Source: a bacterium (GTDB lineage Bacteria > Myxococcota > UBA727 > JAUIJE01). Taken from it: a DNA stretch of 64,000 bases. This document shows positions 1 to 9,600 of the stretch, piece by piece (the stretch's first letter is position 1; every line of letters begins with the position of its first letter). The position numbers and the translations under genes were made by a program. The notes under the pieces are model-generated. The model made no database searches and was not told the DNA's origin. It was given only the letters and a program-made list of their open reading frames with translations. The DNA is taken from positions 567,294 to 631,293 of the forward strand of contig JAUIJE010000002.1 of assembly GCA_030431455.1 (NCBI GenBank), given 5' to 3'.

Positions 1-327
1 GGCGAGGTAGCGTCGGACCCGGTGGCCGGAGGTGTCGAAATAGTCGACCTGGGTGAGCTTGACCTCGGCCCGCGAATCGACGTTGCGCACGCTGAGCAGC
101 ACCGCCATGAGTTCATCGTCGGCGGCACGGTTGCCGCCCGGTACGTGCGAATACGCGGGCACATATGTGGTCCGCAGCTTCACCTCGCCCGCGGCCGGGG
201 CCTCGGCGGGAGGGTCGGGGGCGTCGGCCGAAGGCGGCGGGGGAGGGGCGCCGGCGGGGCGGGCGGCGGGCTGGCAAGAGGTGGCCAACACGAGGAGGAG
301 GGTGAGGCAGGGGGTGCGCAAGGTCAT
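1..327 (-). CDS. DUF3124-type lipoprotein, 3' end cut by window
   Basis: The start ATG is at 327-325 and the frame stays open to base 1, so 109 N-terminal residues are visible and the C terminus is missing. Residues 1-17 are a lipoprotein signal peptide (MTLRTPCLTLLLVLATSC, Cys18). A Pro/Ala-rich linker of about 30 residues follows. Then comes a segment with TYVPAYSHVPG and VLLSVRNVDSRAEVKLTQV, ending in VDYFDTSGHRVRRYLA. That tyrosine/serine-histidine block followed by a 'ratio of rights' style RNVD...YYDT pattern matches the DUF3124 family as I know it, whose function is unknown. Assignment is from motif memory only. Confidence 0.75.
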   Translation of the reverse strand, partial: MTLRTPCLTLLLVLATSCQPAARPAGAPPPPPSADAPDPPAEAPAAGEVKLRTTYVPAYSHVPGGNRAADDELMAVLLSVRNVDSRAEVKLTQVDYFDTSGHRVRRYLA

Positions 328-418
328 GGTCGGCTCCGCGGGGCGCGTTTTTGGGGCAAGGTAGCATCGCCGGGCCCAGCCCGGGAGCGAAATCACATCG
401 CGTGGTTCTCGCACAGTG

Positions 419-712
419 TTATTGGACGACGACCCCTTGGCTGAGGCGCACAAAGAGGTGGCGCAGCACCGCCTGGTCGAGCACCCAGTCCTCGTCGATG
501 CGCAGGTCGGCCCCCGCGAGGTCGACGACCGCGTCCATCAGCACCTGGGTGTGCTCTTTGGGCTCGAACCGCGCCGCGTGGTTGTCGATGAGCTCGGCAT
601 ACCCCCGCGCCCACGCCGCGACCTCGGCACGATCAATGTCATTGTGCAAGAGTCGACGGATGACGTCGAGGACCATCTCGGCGGTGAGCGTCTTCAGCTC
701 AGGAACAGCCAC
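419..712 (-). CDS. small hypothetical protein coupled to FHA gene
   Basis: 97 residues from a GTG start at 712-710, overlapping the end of the FHA gene by 19 bases; a later ATG at codon 13 would avoid the overlap. The protein is acidic and helical (RAEVAAWARGYAELIDNHAA in the middle, WVLDQAVLRHLFVRLSQG near the end), with no signal peptide or membrane segment. I do not recognise the family. The tight overlap suggests translational coupling with the FHA protein. Reading frame support comes from the coupling and from GC-rich third positions. Confidence 0.6.
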   Translation of the reverse strand: MAVPELKTLTAEMVLDVIRRLLHNDIDRAEVAAWARGYAELIDNHAARFEPKEHTQVLMDAVVDLAGADLRIDEDWVLDQAVLRHLFVRLSQGVVVQ

Positions 713-1791
713 AGCAGCACACCCACCACGCCGAGGCCCACCAGCGACAGCCCGGCGATGAGACCGATTTCCACCGGACCCAGCGACTTTTTCTTGGCCA
801 CCTTCTTGTCGCCACCGTCGCCGTCCGCCCCGTCGCCCTCGCCGGTGCCTTCCCCCGCTTCGCTGTCTTCCCCGTCGAGCCCCACCAGGCTGGGGTCGGA
901 CATTCCGCTCAGGCTCGCGTCGGAGAACTCTTCGCCCGGCGGAGGCCCCTGGTCCTCCAGGGACATTTCGGGTGCGTCCGGCACCGGGGCGTCGCCGGGG
1001 CCGTCCTCGTCGAGCGGCTCGTCGGGGGCTTCTTCGCTCTCGTCTTGTTTGGCGAACGCGGGGATGTCGTCGAGCTTGCCCAAGAACTTCGCGCTCGGGT
1101 CGATGAAGGTGATGCGCACCGCCCCGAGCAGGATCTCGTCCGCGTCCCGCAACGACGTGGGCTTGCCGATCTTCTTGTCGTTGACGAGCACGCCGTTCTT
1201 GCTGCCCAGGTCCTCGACGGTGATGTCGGTCCAATCCCGGCGGATGATGGCGTGACGTCGCGAGATGTTGGCGTCGTTGATCTGAAAATCACAGTCGGTG
1301 CCCCGGCCGATCACCACCTCGGACAGATCGGGCCGCAGCTCAAACTTGCGGCCCTCGTCGGGGCCGTTCATCACCCGGACGTAGGGCAGCTCCTCGGTGC
1401 CGATGGAGGCGAGCACCTCTTCGACCATTTTGCGGGCCAGCGCCTCGGTGTGCTCGGCGGAGTAGTCGTCGGACTGCTGCTCGAGGATGTGCACCGTGAT
1501 CGAGAAGTGCACGATCTCGATGCTGTCGCCGTTGCGAAGCAGCTTTTTCGCGCCCGCGGGGATGGGCTTGCCGTTGTGCTTGGAGCCGTGGGTGCTCTTG
1601 AGGTCCTGGATGAACCACTCGTCGCCCTCTTGGTAGATCGCGGCGTGGCTGCGGCTCACGGTGGAGAGCGGAATCTGAATGTCATTGTGCTCATCGCGGC
1701 CGAGGGTCACCCGTTGCTGCGCGAACTCGTACTCGAATTCACGCGGCTCCTTGCCGGGGATCTCCATGACCACGCTGAGGCGAAGCGACAA
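694..1791 (-). CDS. double FHA-domain protein with C-terminal membrane anchor
   Basis: Two forkhead-associated domains that should bind phosphothreonine peptides. The first has LGRDEHNDIQIP...STVSRSHAAI...STHGSKHNG; the second has IGRGTDCDFQIN...ANISRRHAII...GSKNGVLVN. Both keep the Gly-Arg, Ser-x-x-His and Asn-Gly contacts. An acidic Asp/Glu/Gly/Pro linker of about 100 residues follows, then a lysine patch and a single C-terminal hydrophobic helix (IGLIAGLSLVGLGVVGVLLW), so the FHA domains should face the cytoplasm. I chose TTG at 1791, 7 bases after GGGAG; an in-frame ATG at 1848 has no ribosome site. Length is 365 aa. It likely reads Ser/Thr kinase signalling; no kinase is in the window. 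Confidence 0.88.
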   Translation of the reverse strand: MSLRLSVVMEIPGKEPREFEYEFAQQRVTLGRDEHNDIQIPLSTVSRSHAAIYQEGDEWFIQDLKSTHGSKHNGKPIPAGAKKLLRNGDSIEIVHFSITVHILEQQSDDYSAEHTEALARKMVEEVLASIGTEELPYVRVMNGPDEGRKFELRPDLSEVVIGRGTDCDFQINDANISRRHAIIRRDWTDITVEDLGSKNGVLVNDKKIGKPTSLRDADEILLGAVRITFIDPSAKFLGKLDDIPAFAKQDESEEAPDEPLDEDGPGDAPVPDAPEMSLEDQGPPPGEEFSDASLSGMSDPSLVGLDGEDSEAGEGTGEGDGADGDGGDKKVAKKKSLGPVEIGLIAGLSLVGLGVVGVLLWLFLS

Positions 1792-1938
1792 ACACACACT
1801 CCCAAAAAGGGGCACCGGACGGCGCAATGTAGCGAATCCGGGGACCATTTAGGAGTTTTCGAGCCGCTCGCAAAGCCCATTTTGGGGCCATCTGTCACGC
1901 GATGGCGACGAGAGGCGCCCGCATCGGGCACGGACCGG

Positions 1939-3165
1939 CTACTGCACCTCGAGGGCGGTGATGATCTCCTTGCACTGCTCGATTTCCGACGCGAACCGCG
2001 GCTCTTCCTTCGCGCAGGACAGAAGCCCGCGCGCGTGCTCGAGGGCGAGGTCGCGGTCGAGCACGGTCTTGAAATGCAGCGCGAGTTGGTAGTGGGCCAG
2101 ACACAAGGTCTCGTCGAGCTTGAGGGCGTTTTCGCATTCGGTGACCGCCATCTCCGTCAGGCCGCGGTCGAACAGCGCGATGCAGAACCCGTAGTGGCCG
2201 GGCGCGTAGCCGGGGTTTTCGGCGAGCTGGTTGACGTACTCCTGCAGGGCTTCGCCTTTGAGCTGGCTGCCCCCGTAGGCGAGCTTGATCTCCTTGGCGC
2301 ACACGGGGTTGTTCTTGTTGGCGGCGAGACATTGCACGTAGTGAAAGAGGGCCTCGTCGAAGCGCCCCACCGCGAGGAACAGGTGGGCCACGCTCTCGTG
2401 ACATTCTTCTTTTTGCGGGTCGAGGTCCAAGCACCGCACAAAGTACTGCTCGGCATCGCCGATCCACTCTTGGCGGCGGTTCTCGGTCTGCTCGAGCTGC
2501 GCGCGGTAGGTCATGATCAGACCCATGTCGCGGTAGCTGTTGATGTGATTGGGGTATAGCTCGAAGATCTTGCGGTATTCTTTCTCCGCTTTGTCGTAGT
2601 GCTCGTTGATGTACGAGCGGTCGCCCTCGGAAATGTTGAACCACACTTTGTTCTGGTCGACGGCCTTGCCCTGCGCGGCCGCGCTCTCCGCTTCGGTGGT
2701 GTAGGCGGCGGCGCGGCGGACCTCGGCGAGACGCAAGTGGGACAGCGCGAGGTTGTAGCGCCCGTCGAGGTAGCGCGGGTCGATCTCGATGGACTTCTCG
2801 AAGTTGTAGGCCGCGGCGTCGAACTCTTTCTTCACAAACTCGAGCACCCCGAGGTTGTTCCACGCTTGGGCAAAGTCGTTGTTCTCCCGGATCGCCATTT
2901 TGTAATAGTCGCGGGCCTTGTCCTCGACGCCGCGCACGTACCAGATGAGCCCCAGGCCATTGAGACATTCCGCCGACCGGCTGTTGTACTCCAAGCAAAT
3001 GTCACAGCGTGTCTCGGCACGGTCGTAGTCACCCTTCTCGATGTTCTCGACGCAGGCGGCCTCTTGTTGGATCTGTTCGGGGGTCTTGACGTTGTCGGTC
3101 CCGGCACAGCTGAGGGCGAGGGCCAAGGCCGACAACACAAACGCGAACACAAACGAGCGCAACAT
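1939..3165 (-). CDS. TPR lipoprotein
   Basis: 408 aa. Signal peptide ends in the lipobox LALSC (Cys20). The rest is a chain of about eight tetratricopeptide repeats, for example AQAWNNLGVLEFVKKEFDAA and YLDGRYNLALSHLRLAEVRR. Cysteines recur in the repeat loops (CDICLEYNSRSAEC, CLAANKNNPVCAKE, CLDLDPQKEECHE), as expected of a periplasmic or surface-facing protein. TPR lipoproteins of this size act as assembly or pilot factors (Tgl/PilF type), but nothing here ties it to a specific machine. It is followed by the FHA gene in the same direction, 147 bases away, so the two may be cotranscribed. Confidence 0.85.
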   Translation of the reverse strand: MLRSFVFAFVLSALALALSCAGTDNVKTPEQIQQEAACVENIEKGDYDRAETRCDICLEYNSRSAECLNGLGLIWYVRGVEDKARDYYKMAIRENNDFAQAWNNLGVLEFVKKEFDAAAYNFEKSIEIDPRYLDGRYNLALSHLRLAEVRRAAAYTTEAESAAAQGKAVDQNKVWFNISEGDRSYINEHYDKAEKEYRKIFELYPNHINSYRDMGLIMTYRAQLEQTENRRQEWIGDAEQYFVRCLDLDPQKEECHESVAHLFLAVGRFDEALFHYVQCLAANKNNPVCAKEIKLAYGGSQLKGEALQEYVNQLAENPGYAPGHYGFCIALFDRGLTEMAVTECENALKLDETLCLAHYQLALHFKTVLDRDLALEHARGLLSCAKEEPRFASEIEQCKEIITALEVQ

Positions 3166-3260
3166 GGCTCCTCCAGGGGTCCACCCGAGTAAAACGAACG
3201 CACGTTACCCAAAAGTTCTGCCCGCGGGCATCACCAGTCGGTCATCTGGGTTGTGCTAGG

Positions 3261-3290
3261 TTGAACTTCTGACGCAGGGGGGGCTGTATC
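3261..3290 (+). promoter_or_regulatory. candidate sigma70-type promoter for PEGA lipoprotein
   Basis: TTGAAC at 3261-3266 and TGTATC at 3285-3290 with an 18-base spacer. Transcription from here would begin near 3297, after the alternative TTG codon at 3291, which supports the ATG start at 3315. Pattern match only. Confidence 0.35.
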
Positions 3291-3314
3291 TTGAAGTCCC
3301 AGAAAGTTTCGACG

Positions 3315-3629
3315 ATGCGGCGAACCGGTTTCGTACTTTTTTCTACATTCACCTTCATGATCTGGCTGGGCGCCTGCGAGGCGCAGAAGCCCCAGCTCCC
3401 CGAGGCCCTGCCCAGCGCCTCGGACATCACCCTCACGACCGAACCCGCGGGCGCGACCATCGTGGTGGACGGCATCCCCATCGGGACCGGGCCCCAGACG
3501 GTGAAGCTCAACCCCGGCCCCCACCGGCTCAAGGCCCTGCTCAACGCCTATTTTCCCGCCGAGCAGCGCATCACGGTCAACGGCCGCGAAAAGCAGACCA
3601 TCACCCTCACGCTGGTGGCCAGCCACTAG
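3315..3629 (+). CDS. PEGA-domain lipoprotein
   Basis: 104 aa. Signal peptide with lipobox WLGAC; then a PEGA domain: SDITLTTEPAGATIVVDG, GTGPQTVKLNPGPHRLKA and a final beta strand EKQTITLTLVAS. PEGA domains are small beta folds on surface and envelope proteins. I chose ATG 3315 because it gives a compact signal peptide; TTG at 3291 would add eight residues. It is divergent from the TPR lipoprotein gene, 149 bases apart. A 97-bp repeat element begins three bases after its TAG stop. Confidence 0.82.
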   Translation: MRRTGFVLFSTFTFMIWLGACEAQKPQLPEALPSASDITLTTEPAGATIVVDGIPIGTGPQTVKLNPGPHRLKALLNAYFPAEQRITVNGREKQTITLTLVASH

Positions 3630-3632
3630 GAC

Positions 3633-3729
3633 ACGTCTCAAAATCGCCTGCGGCGCTTTCGAGCCGGCCTTCTTCGCAGCGCGAGGCTTCGATGGGAGTC
3701 TGCTCGTTCGGCGTACGTGCCGCCTCACC
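3633..3729 (+). repeat. dispersed 97-bp element, copy A
   Basis: Matches the reverse complement of 57178-57274 at about 78 of 97 positions by hand alignment, without gaps. The first 44 bases (40 identical) and last 24 bases (23 identical) are well conserved; the central 29 bases are not (15 identical) but keep their length. It starts 3 bases after the TAG stop of the PEGA lipoprotein gene. The remaining 158 bases up to the next gene hold nothing I can name. Confidence 0.8.
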
Positions 3730-3887
3730 CACGTCGGAAACCTGTGTCGTTTTGTTTGGGGGATCGGCCTCGACGCTCGTGGCGCCCTCGCTCCGACTCC
3801 CCCGCTTATTCGCCTCCGCCGCGTCGGGCGGCGTTGCATCCTGGGGATGCAACCAGCAGCGGTTTTTGTGACCCGGCCCCCCTGGAT

Positions 3888-4607
3888 TCAGAGCGGGAGC
3901 GGCTCGAGGTAGGCGCGGGTGGCGGTCCAGATGCCTTCGGGCACGTAGTGGGACAGCTCGGGGACGGGGTGCCGGGCCTCGGGGTGCTCCTCGACGATGC
4001 CGAGATTCTCCAGGTGGCGGGCGCGCTCGACGATGATGTCGCGGCCTTTGTAGGTGTCGATCTCGACGTGGATGCAGTGGCGCTCGCGCACGACGCGCAG
4101 CAGTGACGCGGCCTCCAGCCCGAGCTCCTGCTCGAGGATGGCTTGGGCTTTGTCGCGCAGCTTCCACGTCGAGGTGCGCCGGCCGACGAACCCGACGTCC
4201 ACCGCGAGCCCGGCCAGGTGCTTGGACCGTTGGGTGGCCCAGCGCCGGGTGCGCCGCTCGCGCATCAGGCGGAACTGGTCCTCCGGCGATCGCGACAGCG
4301 ATGTGATGTACACGCCCTCGGCCCAGGGCCGCAGCTGGTCGGACAGGATGTCCGCGGCGCGGATGATCAGGGGGTGGGTCTCGACCCGGTCGTAGGTCAC
4401 GGCGCGCGCGGTCGGCGTCAACTGGTGCCGCTTGGCGATGCGCGCGAGGGGGTCGGGGGTCGCGCCCACCGGGGTCATGTCCGCGAGCGCGGGCGGGTAG
4501 AGCGGAATCGCGGGATCTTGGTCGTCTTCATACGGTCCCATGACGAAGGCGCCGGTGAACGCCCCCACCACAAAACACAAAAGCCAGACGAACCGCTCGG
4601 TCACCAT
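3888..4607 (-). CDS. M15-like / DUF5715-type zinc peptidase, membrane-anchored
   Basis: 239 aa. An N-terminal hydrophobic segment (FVWLLCFVVGAFTGAFVMG) should anchor or export it. The catalytic-type core has YITSLSRSPEDQ, then SKHLAGLAVDVGF (His130, Asp137) and RHCIHVEID (His180, Glu182). This His/Asp/His order is that of M15/LAS zinc peptidases such as D-Ala-D-Ala carboxypeptidases, so it probably cleaves peptidoglycan peptides in the periplasm. Start is ATG 4607 (GTG 4604 is also possible) behind AGGTGGA. It is divergent from the SDR gene over a 174-base gap. Confidence 0.72.
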   Translation of the reverse strand: MVTERFVWLLCFVVGAFTGAFVMGPYEDDQDPAIPLYPPALADMTPVGATPDPLARIAKRHQLTPTARAVTYDRVETHPLIIRAADILSDQLRPWAEGVYITSLSRSPEDQFRLMRERRTRRWATQRSKHLAGLAVDVGFVGRRTSTWKLRDKAQAILEQELGLEAASLLRVVRERHCIHVEIDTYKGRDIIVERARHLENLGIVEEHPEARHPVPELSHYVPEGIWTATRAYLEPLPL

Positions 4608-4781
4608 TCCACCTGAGATCTTGTCGTTTGTCGGAGGGGGCCGCAACAACGTGCCTCGAACTGTTTCGCTGCCCCATAAGGTGTTGAATTGTTATAGGTC
4701 TCAGGGTCCGGCGGACAAGCTCTGACGCTGCGCATCAGATCCGCGGGCCGGGCATCGGCGGAGCACAGGGAGGGCAGGGGC

Positions 4782-5627
4782 ATGGAAGGCAAAGTCGTCG
4801 TCGTCACCGGGGCGAACTCGGGCATCGGCAAAGCCACCGCGACGGAGCTGTTGCGCCGTGGTGCCAAACTGATCGTCACCGCGCGGAACGAGTCGAAGGG
4901 CCAAGCCGCCCTCGCGGACATGACCCGGGACGCGGGCCGCGAGGACGCGAGCTTGTTGCTCGCGGACTTCTCCCGCCTCGCCGACGTCCAAAAGCTCGCC
5001 GATGACGTGCTCGCCCGGGCCGAGCGGGTGGACGTGTTGATCAACAACGCGGGCTTGATGCTGTCCGATCGCATCATGACCGACGACGGGTTCGAATCGA
5101 CCCTTCAGATCAATCACCTCGCCCCGTTCTTGTTGACCCACCGGCTCAAAGACGCGTTCGAACCCGGGGCGCGGGTGGTCAACCTGTCCAGCGACGGCCA
5201 CCAGATGGTGCGCGGGTTTGACTTTGACGACCCCTTTGGCGAGCGCCGCTGGGACGGGCTGCGCGCATATTGCCAAAGCAAGCTGGCCAACATCCTGTTC
5301 ACCAAGGAGTTGGCCAAACGTTGGCAGGACCGCCAGGTGAGCGCGTTTGCCGTGCACCCGGGGGTGGTCAAGACCGGCTTTGCCCGCGACGGCGACGCCA
5401 AGGGCTGGTTCGCCTGGGGGGTCAAGCTGACGACCCCGTTCATGATCACCGCCGAACAAGGCGCGCAGACCAGCATCCACTGCGCCACCGCGCCCGGCCT
5501 CGAATCGCGGAGCGGGCAGTACTTTAAGAAATCGCGGCCCCAGAAGCCGAGCAAGGCCGCGCGCGATGAAGGCGCGGCCGCCCGGCTCTGGGAAAAATCA
5601 GAGAAGTGGTTGCAGGACTGGCTCTGA
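4782..5627 (+). CDS. short-chain dehydrogenase/reductase (retinol dehydrogenase-like)
   Basis: 281 aa, single Rossmann domain. Cofactor loop TGANSGIG at 9-16 and an Arg at 35 (TARNES) that favours NADP(H). NNAG at 88-91, catalytic serine in NLSSDGH (136/137), and Tyr163-x3-Lys167 in YCQSK. The long substrate loop (DFDDPFGERRWDGLRAY) and C-terminal extension ending in Lys/Trp-rich sequence resemble the RDH11-14/WWOX-like SDRs. Substrate unknown. The next gene starts 3 bases after its stop, so they form an operon. Confidence 0.88.
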   Translation: MEGKVVVVTGANSGIGKATATELLRRGAKLIVTARNESKGQAALADMTRDAGREDASLLLADFSRLADVQKLADDVLARAERVDVLINNAGLMLSDRIMTDDGFESTLQINHLAPFLLTHRLKDAFEPGARVVNLSSDGHQMVRGFDFDDPFGERRWDGLRAYCQSKLANILFTKELAKRWQDRQVSAFAVHPGVVKTGFARDGDAKGWFAWGVKLTTPFMITAEQGAQTSIHCATAPGLESRSGQYFKKSRPQKPSKAARDEGAAARLWEKSEKWLQDWL

Positions 5628-5630
5628 CCG

Positions 5631-6566
5631 ATGCCGCGCCGGCCCACGACCTGGGGGGACCTGCTCGACGAGGTGCGCGCGGCGATCGCGGCCGAGGACT
5701 GGGCGCGCGGCGAGGACGCGATCGCCTGGTTGCGGCAGGAAGCCGGTCACCGCGGCGATTTGGGCCAAGAATCGTCGGCGCTGTTTTACGAAGGCATGCT
5801 GGCCGACGCGAAAGGTGACCTCGCCCGGGCCGAGCTTTGTTTTGCCGAGGCGGTGGAGGTCGACAAGCGTCACTTCGGCCCGGTGCACCGGGCGGTGGGC
5901 GATGCCCTGAACAGCCTGGCCATGGTCCGCGAGGCGATGGGCAAATGGCCTTTGGCCATGAAGTCGCGCATCGCCTGCGCCGAGGTCTACGACCAGGTCG
6001 GCGCCGAACACACCGGGGACGCGTTTGTTCGCGCGGGCACGGCCTGTCTGCGGGCGAAGGACCCGGACCGGGCCGAGGCGATGTTCGAGCGGGGGCTGAC
6101 CTTCCCGCTCCCGGTGGACCAGGCCTGGTCGCGGATCGCCTTGCTCGGCCTGCACGACGCGCACCTGCAGCGCGAGCAGCATGCACAAGCATTGCGGGCG
6201 TGCCTCGAGGGCTTGCGCGAGCCGTACCGCGACGAGCCCGCGTACCGCCCGGTACAGGGCCGCCTGTGGGTCAAGACCGGGCACCTCAGCTGGATGCAAG
6301 GGCTCGACGACCAGGTCGCGTTCGCCTACGCCTGCGCCGCCCGGTTGGCCGACGACGACGCCGCGCTCGCCGACGAGGCGGCCCGCGGCTTGGCCCGGGT
6401 CCCGCGCCCGGCGCCGGGCCGGCTCGACGTGTGGACGGTGGTGTACGCCGACCCCGCGCGCCAGGTCGTGCACGCCGCCCACATCACCCGCGGCCTGCGG
6501 TTCTGGAAAGAGCTGGCGGCCAGCGTGGGCGACGTGATCCCCGACGACCAAGCCCCCACCCGCTGA
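5631..6566 (+). CDS. TPR-like helical repeat protein
   Basis: 311 aa, no signal peptide. Helix-turn-helix repeats of about 34-40 residues rich in Ala, Trp and Tyr, for example LFYEGMLADAKGDLARAELC and ACLRAKDPDRAEAMFERGLT, follow the TPR spacing but are divergent. Probably a cytoplasmic scaffold. Coupled to the SDR gene. The last ~40 residues (VVYADPARQVVHAAHITRGL) do not look like TPR and are unassigned. Confidence 0.7.
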   Translation: MPRRPTTWGDLLDEVRAAIAAEDWARGEDAIAWLRQEAGHRGDLGQESSALFYEGMLADAKGDLARAELCFAEAVEVDKRHFGPVHRAVGDALNSLAMVREAMGKWPLAMKSRIACAEVYDQVGAEHTGDAFVRAGTACLRAKDPDRAEAMFERGLTFPLPVDQAWSRIALLGLHDAHLQREQHAQALRACLEGLREPYRDEPAYRPVQGRLWVKTGHLSWMQGLDDQVAFAYACAARLADDDAALADEAARGLARVPRPAPGRLDVWTVVYADPARQVVHAAHITRGLRFWKELAASVGDVIPDDQAPTR

Positions 6567-6611
6567 CGCGCCTACATTGAGCGCGCCCCCGGCCGCGGGG
6601 TACAACACCCC

Positions 6612-9600
6612 ATGAAACATCTGGGGTGGTCGTTCGTTCTCGCGGGGTTCCTGTCACATGGGGGGGCCCAGGCCGCGCCCGCCGCGTACCAGTACGACGA
6701 GGGCGGCCGGCTCGTCGTGGCGGTGCAGCACGGGGTGGCGATTCAGTACAGCTGGGACGACAACGGCAGCCTGCTGTCGAAGACCTCGTGCGCGGGCGCG
6801 TGTCTTGTCGACGGGGCGTGCTACGCCGAAGGCGAGGCGTCCCCGGACGACGGGTGCCAACTGTGCCAAGCCGGGGCCGATGTGTTCGGGTGGACGGCCG
6901 CGGCCGAGGATGCCCCGTGTCCGGGGGGCACCTGCCAGGCGGGCGTGTGCGTGCCCGCCGGGGACGGCGATGGAGACGGAGATGGGGATGGGGATGGCGA
7001 CGGTGATGGAGATGGCGACGGCGACGGAGATGGCGACGGCGACGGTGATGGAGACTGGCCGCCCGACGGCGGCTTGGAAGAACCGTCGGACGGCGGAGCC
7101 GCCGACTCCGGTTCTTCCGGCGACGGAGATGGGGATGGGGATGGCGACGGGGACGTGGCCGGGGATGGGTGTGGCTGTTCGGCGGCGCCGGGGGGTTCTC
7201 GTTCGCCGGCGTGGCCGGGCGGCGGCTTGGCCCTGTTGTTGATGGGCCTGGTGTTGGGCGGGCGTCGTCGTCGGGGGGCGGCGTGGTGGCCGGTCGGCTT
7301 GGCCCTGTGGGGGCTTGCCGCGCCGGGGGCGCAGGCGGCGGAGATCATCGTGTGCCCGCCGGGTTCGAGCGGGGATGATTGCGCGGCCATGTCGGTGGCG
7401 GACGGGCTCGCCGCGGCCGACGACCACGACACGATCGTCATCCGGGCCGGGACCTACAATGAGTCTGGATTGATTTCGCCCTCCGGGGTCAGCCCCCTGA
7501 CGATCCGGGCCGAGAACCCGAGCAGCTTTGACACCGTGACCATCGACGCCGGGGGCGCAGACGGCATCCTGCGGCTGTTCGCGGACGTGACAGTGGAGGG
7601 CATCACCTTCCGCAACGGCAACAGCCCCAACGGGAGCGGCGCCGCGCTGAGCGCCAACTCCACCGACATCGTCGTGCGCAACTGCCTGTTCGAAGACAAC
7701 AGCACGGGGCTCAACGGCGGGGCGATCTCGTCCGAGAGCGGGACGGTGCACGTCAGCAACAGCACCTTTCGGCGCAACCACGCCGATCGCACCGGGGGCG
7801 CGGTGCGGAGCAACCGGCGGATGACGATCGTGAACAGCGTGTTCGAGGAGAACACCGCCTCGGGCTCGACCTTCAGCGCCGGGGGGGCGGTCACCGGTCG
7901 CGCCGACGGCGAAATCAACATCCTCGACTCCCACTTCCTCAACAACTCCGCCGCGCGCACCGCCGGGACCACCGACGGGGGCGCGATCAACCTCCTGAGC
8001 GGGACGTACGTCTATCCGTGCCGGGTCAACAACTCGACGTTCGACAACAACACCTTGGGGGGCTCAGGCGGGCGAGGGGGGGCCATCCGCGCGAACTGTC
8101 TGGCGTTCATCACCGCCAACACCTTCAGCAACAACGGCGTCAACGTCACCGGGGTGGCCAACGGTGGCGCGGTCAACGTCGCCGACGCCAACAGCGCGGT
8201 CATCGCCAATGCCTTTGACAACAACTTCGTCACCACCCCCGACCTGAACAACGCCCGGGGGGGCGCCGTGTACTGCGGGTCCAACAACATCGCGGTCAGC
8301 CCCACCCCCGCCGGCAACACCCCCAACGAGACCTACGGGTGCGAATGCACCCCGGACGCGACGCGATCGTGCAACACCTCCTTGCCCGGGGCGTGCGCGG
8401 TGGGCAGCCAGACCTGCCTCGCCACCGGCACCTGGGACTTGTGCGGGGCCGACACCCCCGCCGCGCCCCGCGAAGACTGCACCGACACCGTCGACGACGA
8501 CTGCGACGGCCTCGACGACACCGCCGACGACAACTGCGCCGCGCCGGGGAGCACCACCACCGGCAACCTCCCCAACAGCGACTGCGACGGAGAGCCGATC
8601 AACACCGCCACCGGCGAGCTGTTCCACGCGTTCGCGCCCGACATCGACCTCGGCGGCCTCATCCCCGTGCGCTTCGCGCGCTATTACGCCTCAGGGCTGC
8701 TCGACGACGGACGCGTGTCGAGCCTGGGCGACAACTGGCGACACACCTACGAATGGCAGCTCTCCACGATTGTCAATGGCTACGAAGTCGTGACCCCGGC
8801 CGGTCGTGTGCTCCGGTTTTTGAGCGACGGCACCATTCCCTACCGCTTGCAGGGATCCCAAAAGCCACCGTTCAAGGCCGAAGCCCAGGGCGACCTCTTC
8901 TGGGTGGGCGATCCCCGCACGGGCCTGGTCTACGGGTTCGAGACCGACGGCAGCGGGCGTCTGTTGTTCATCGAGGATGGTTTCGGCAACCGCTTGACCC
9001 TGAGCTACGCCGGCAACGACCTGCTCGCGGTCGACGACGGGCGGGGTCGTTCGCTCACGTTTGCCTACGACGGGGTCAACGGCCGCATCGCCAGCGTCGA
9101 CGACGGCACCCGCACCGTGAGCTACGGCTACACCGGCGACGACCTCACCGCGGTCACCGATCTGCGGGGCTTCACCACCACCTATGCCTACGTCGGCACA
9201 TCGCTGCTCACGTCGTTTGTGCGCCCCGAAGGCAACACCCCCTGGTCCCAGACGTGGGACGCGGGCAATGGCCAGGTGCTGGTCCAGACCGATGGCCACG
9301 GGGTCACGACGTCGTTCGCCTACGACGCCGCCGCCGGCACCACCACCATCACCGATGCCCTCGGCGAGACCAAAGAACACAACCACCTCCTCTCCGGCGA
9401 AGCCGCCGGCGAGGTGAGCGAGGACGACAGCGCGGTCAGCCGCACCTACGACTCCGCCGGGCGCATTCTCACCGTCACCGATCGCCAGGGTCGCACCACC
9501 GCGCGCAGCTACGACGAGGCCAGCGGCCAGCTCGCCTCGGTGACCCACCCCGACGGCACGACCACAAGCTTCGCCTACGCCGTGCGCTCCGTGCGCGGGG

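Noticed and set aside
3231-3839. Minus-strand frame covering the PEGA gene and the 97-bp element
   Set aside because: It crosses a well-supported lipoprotein gene on the other strand and has no ribosome site or domain.
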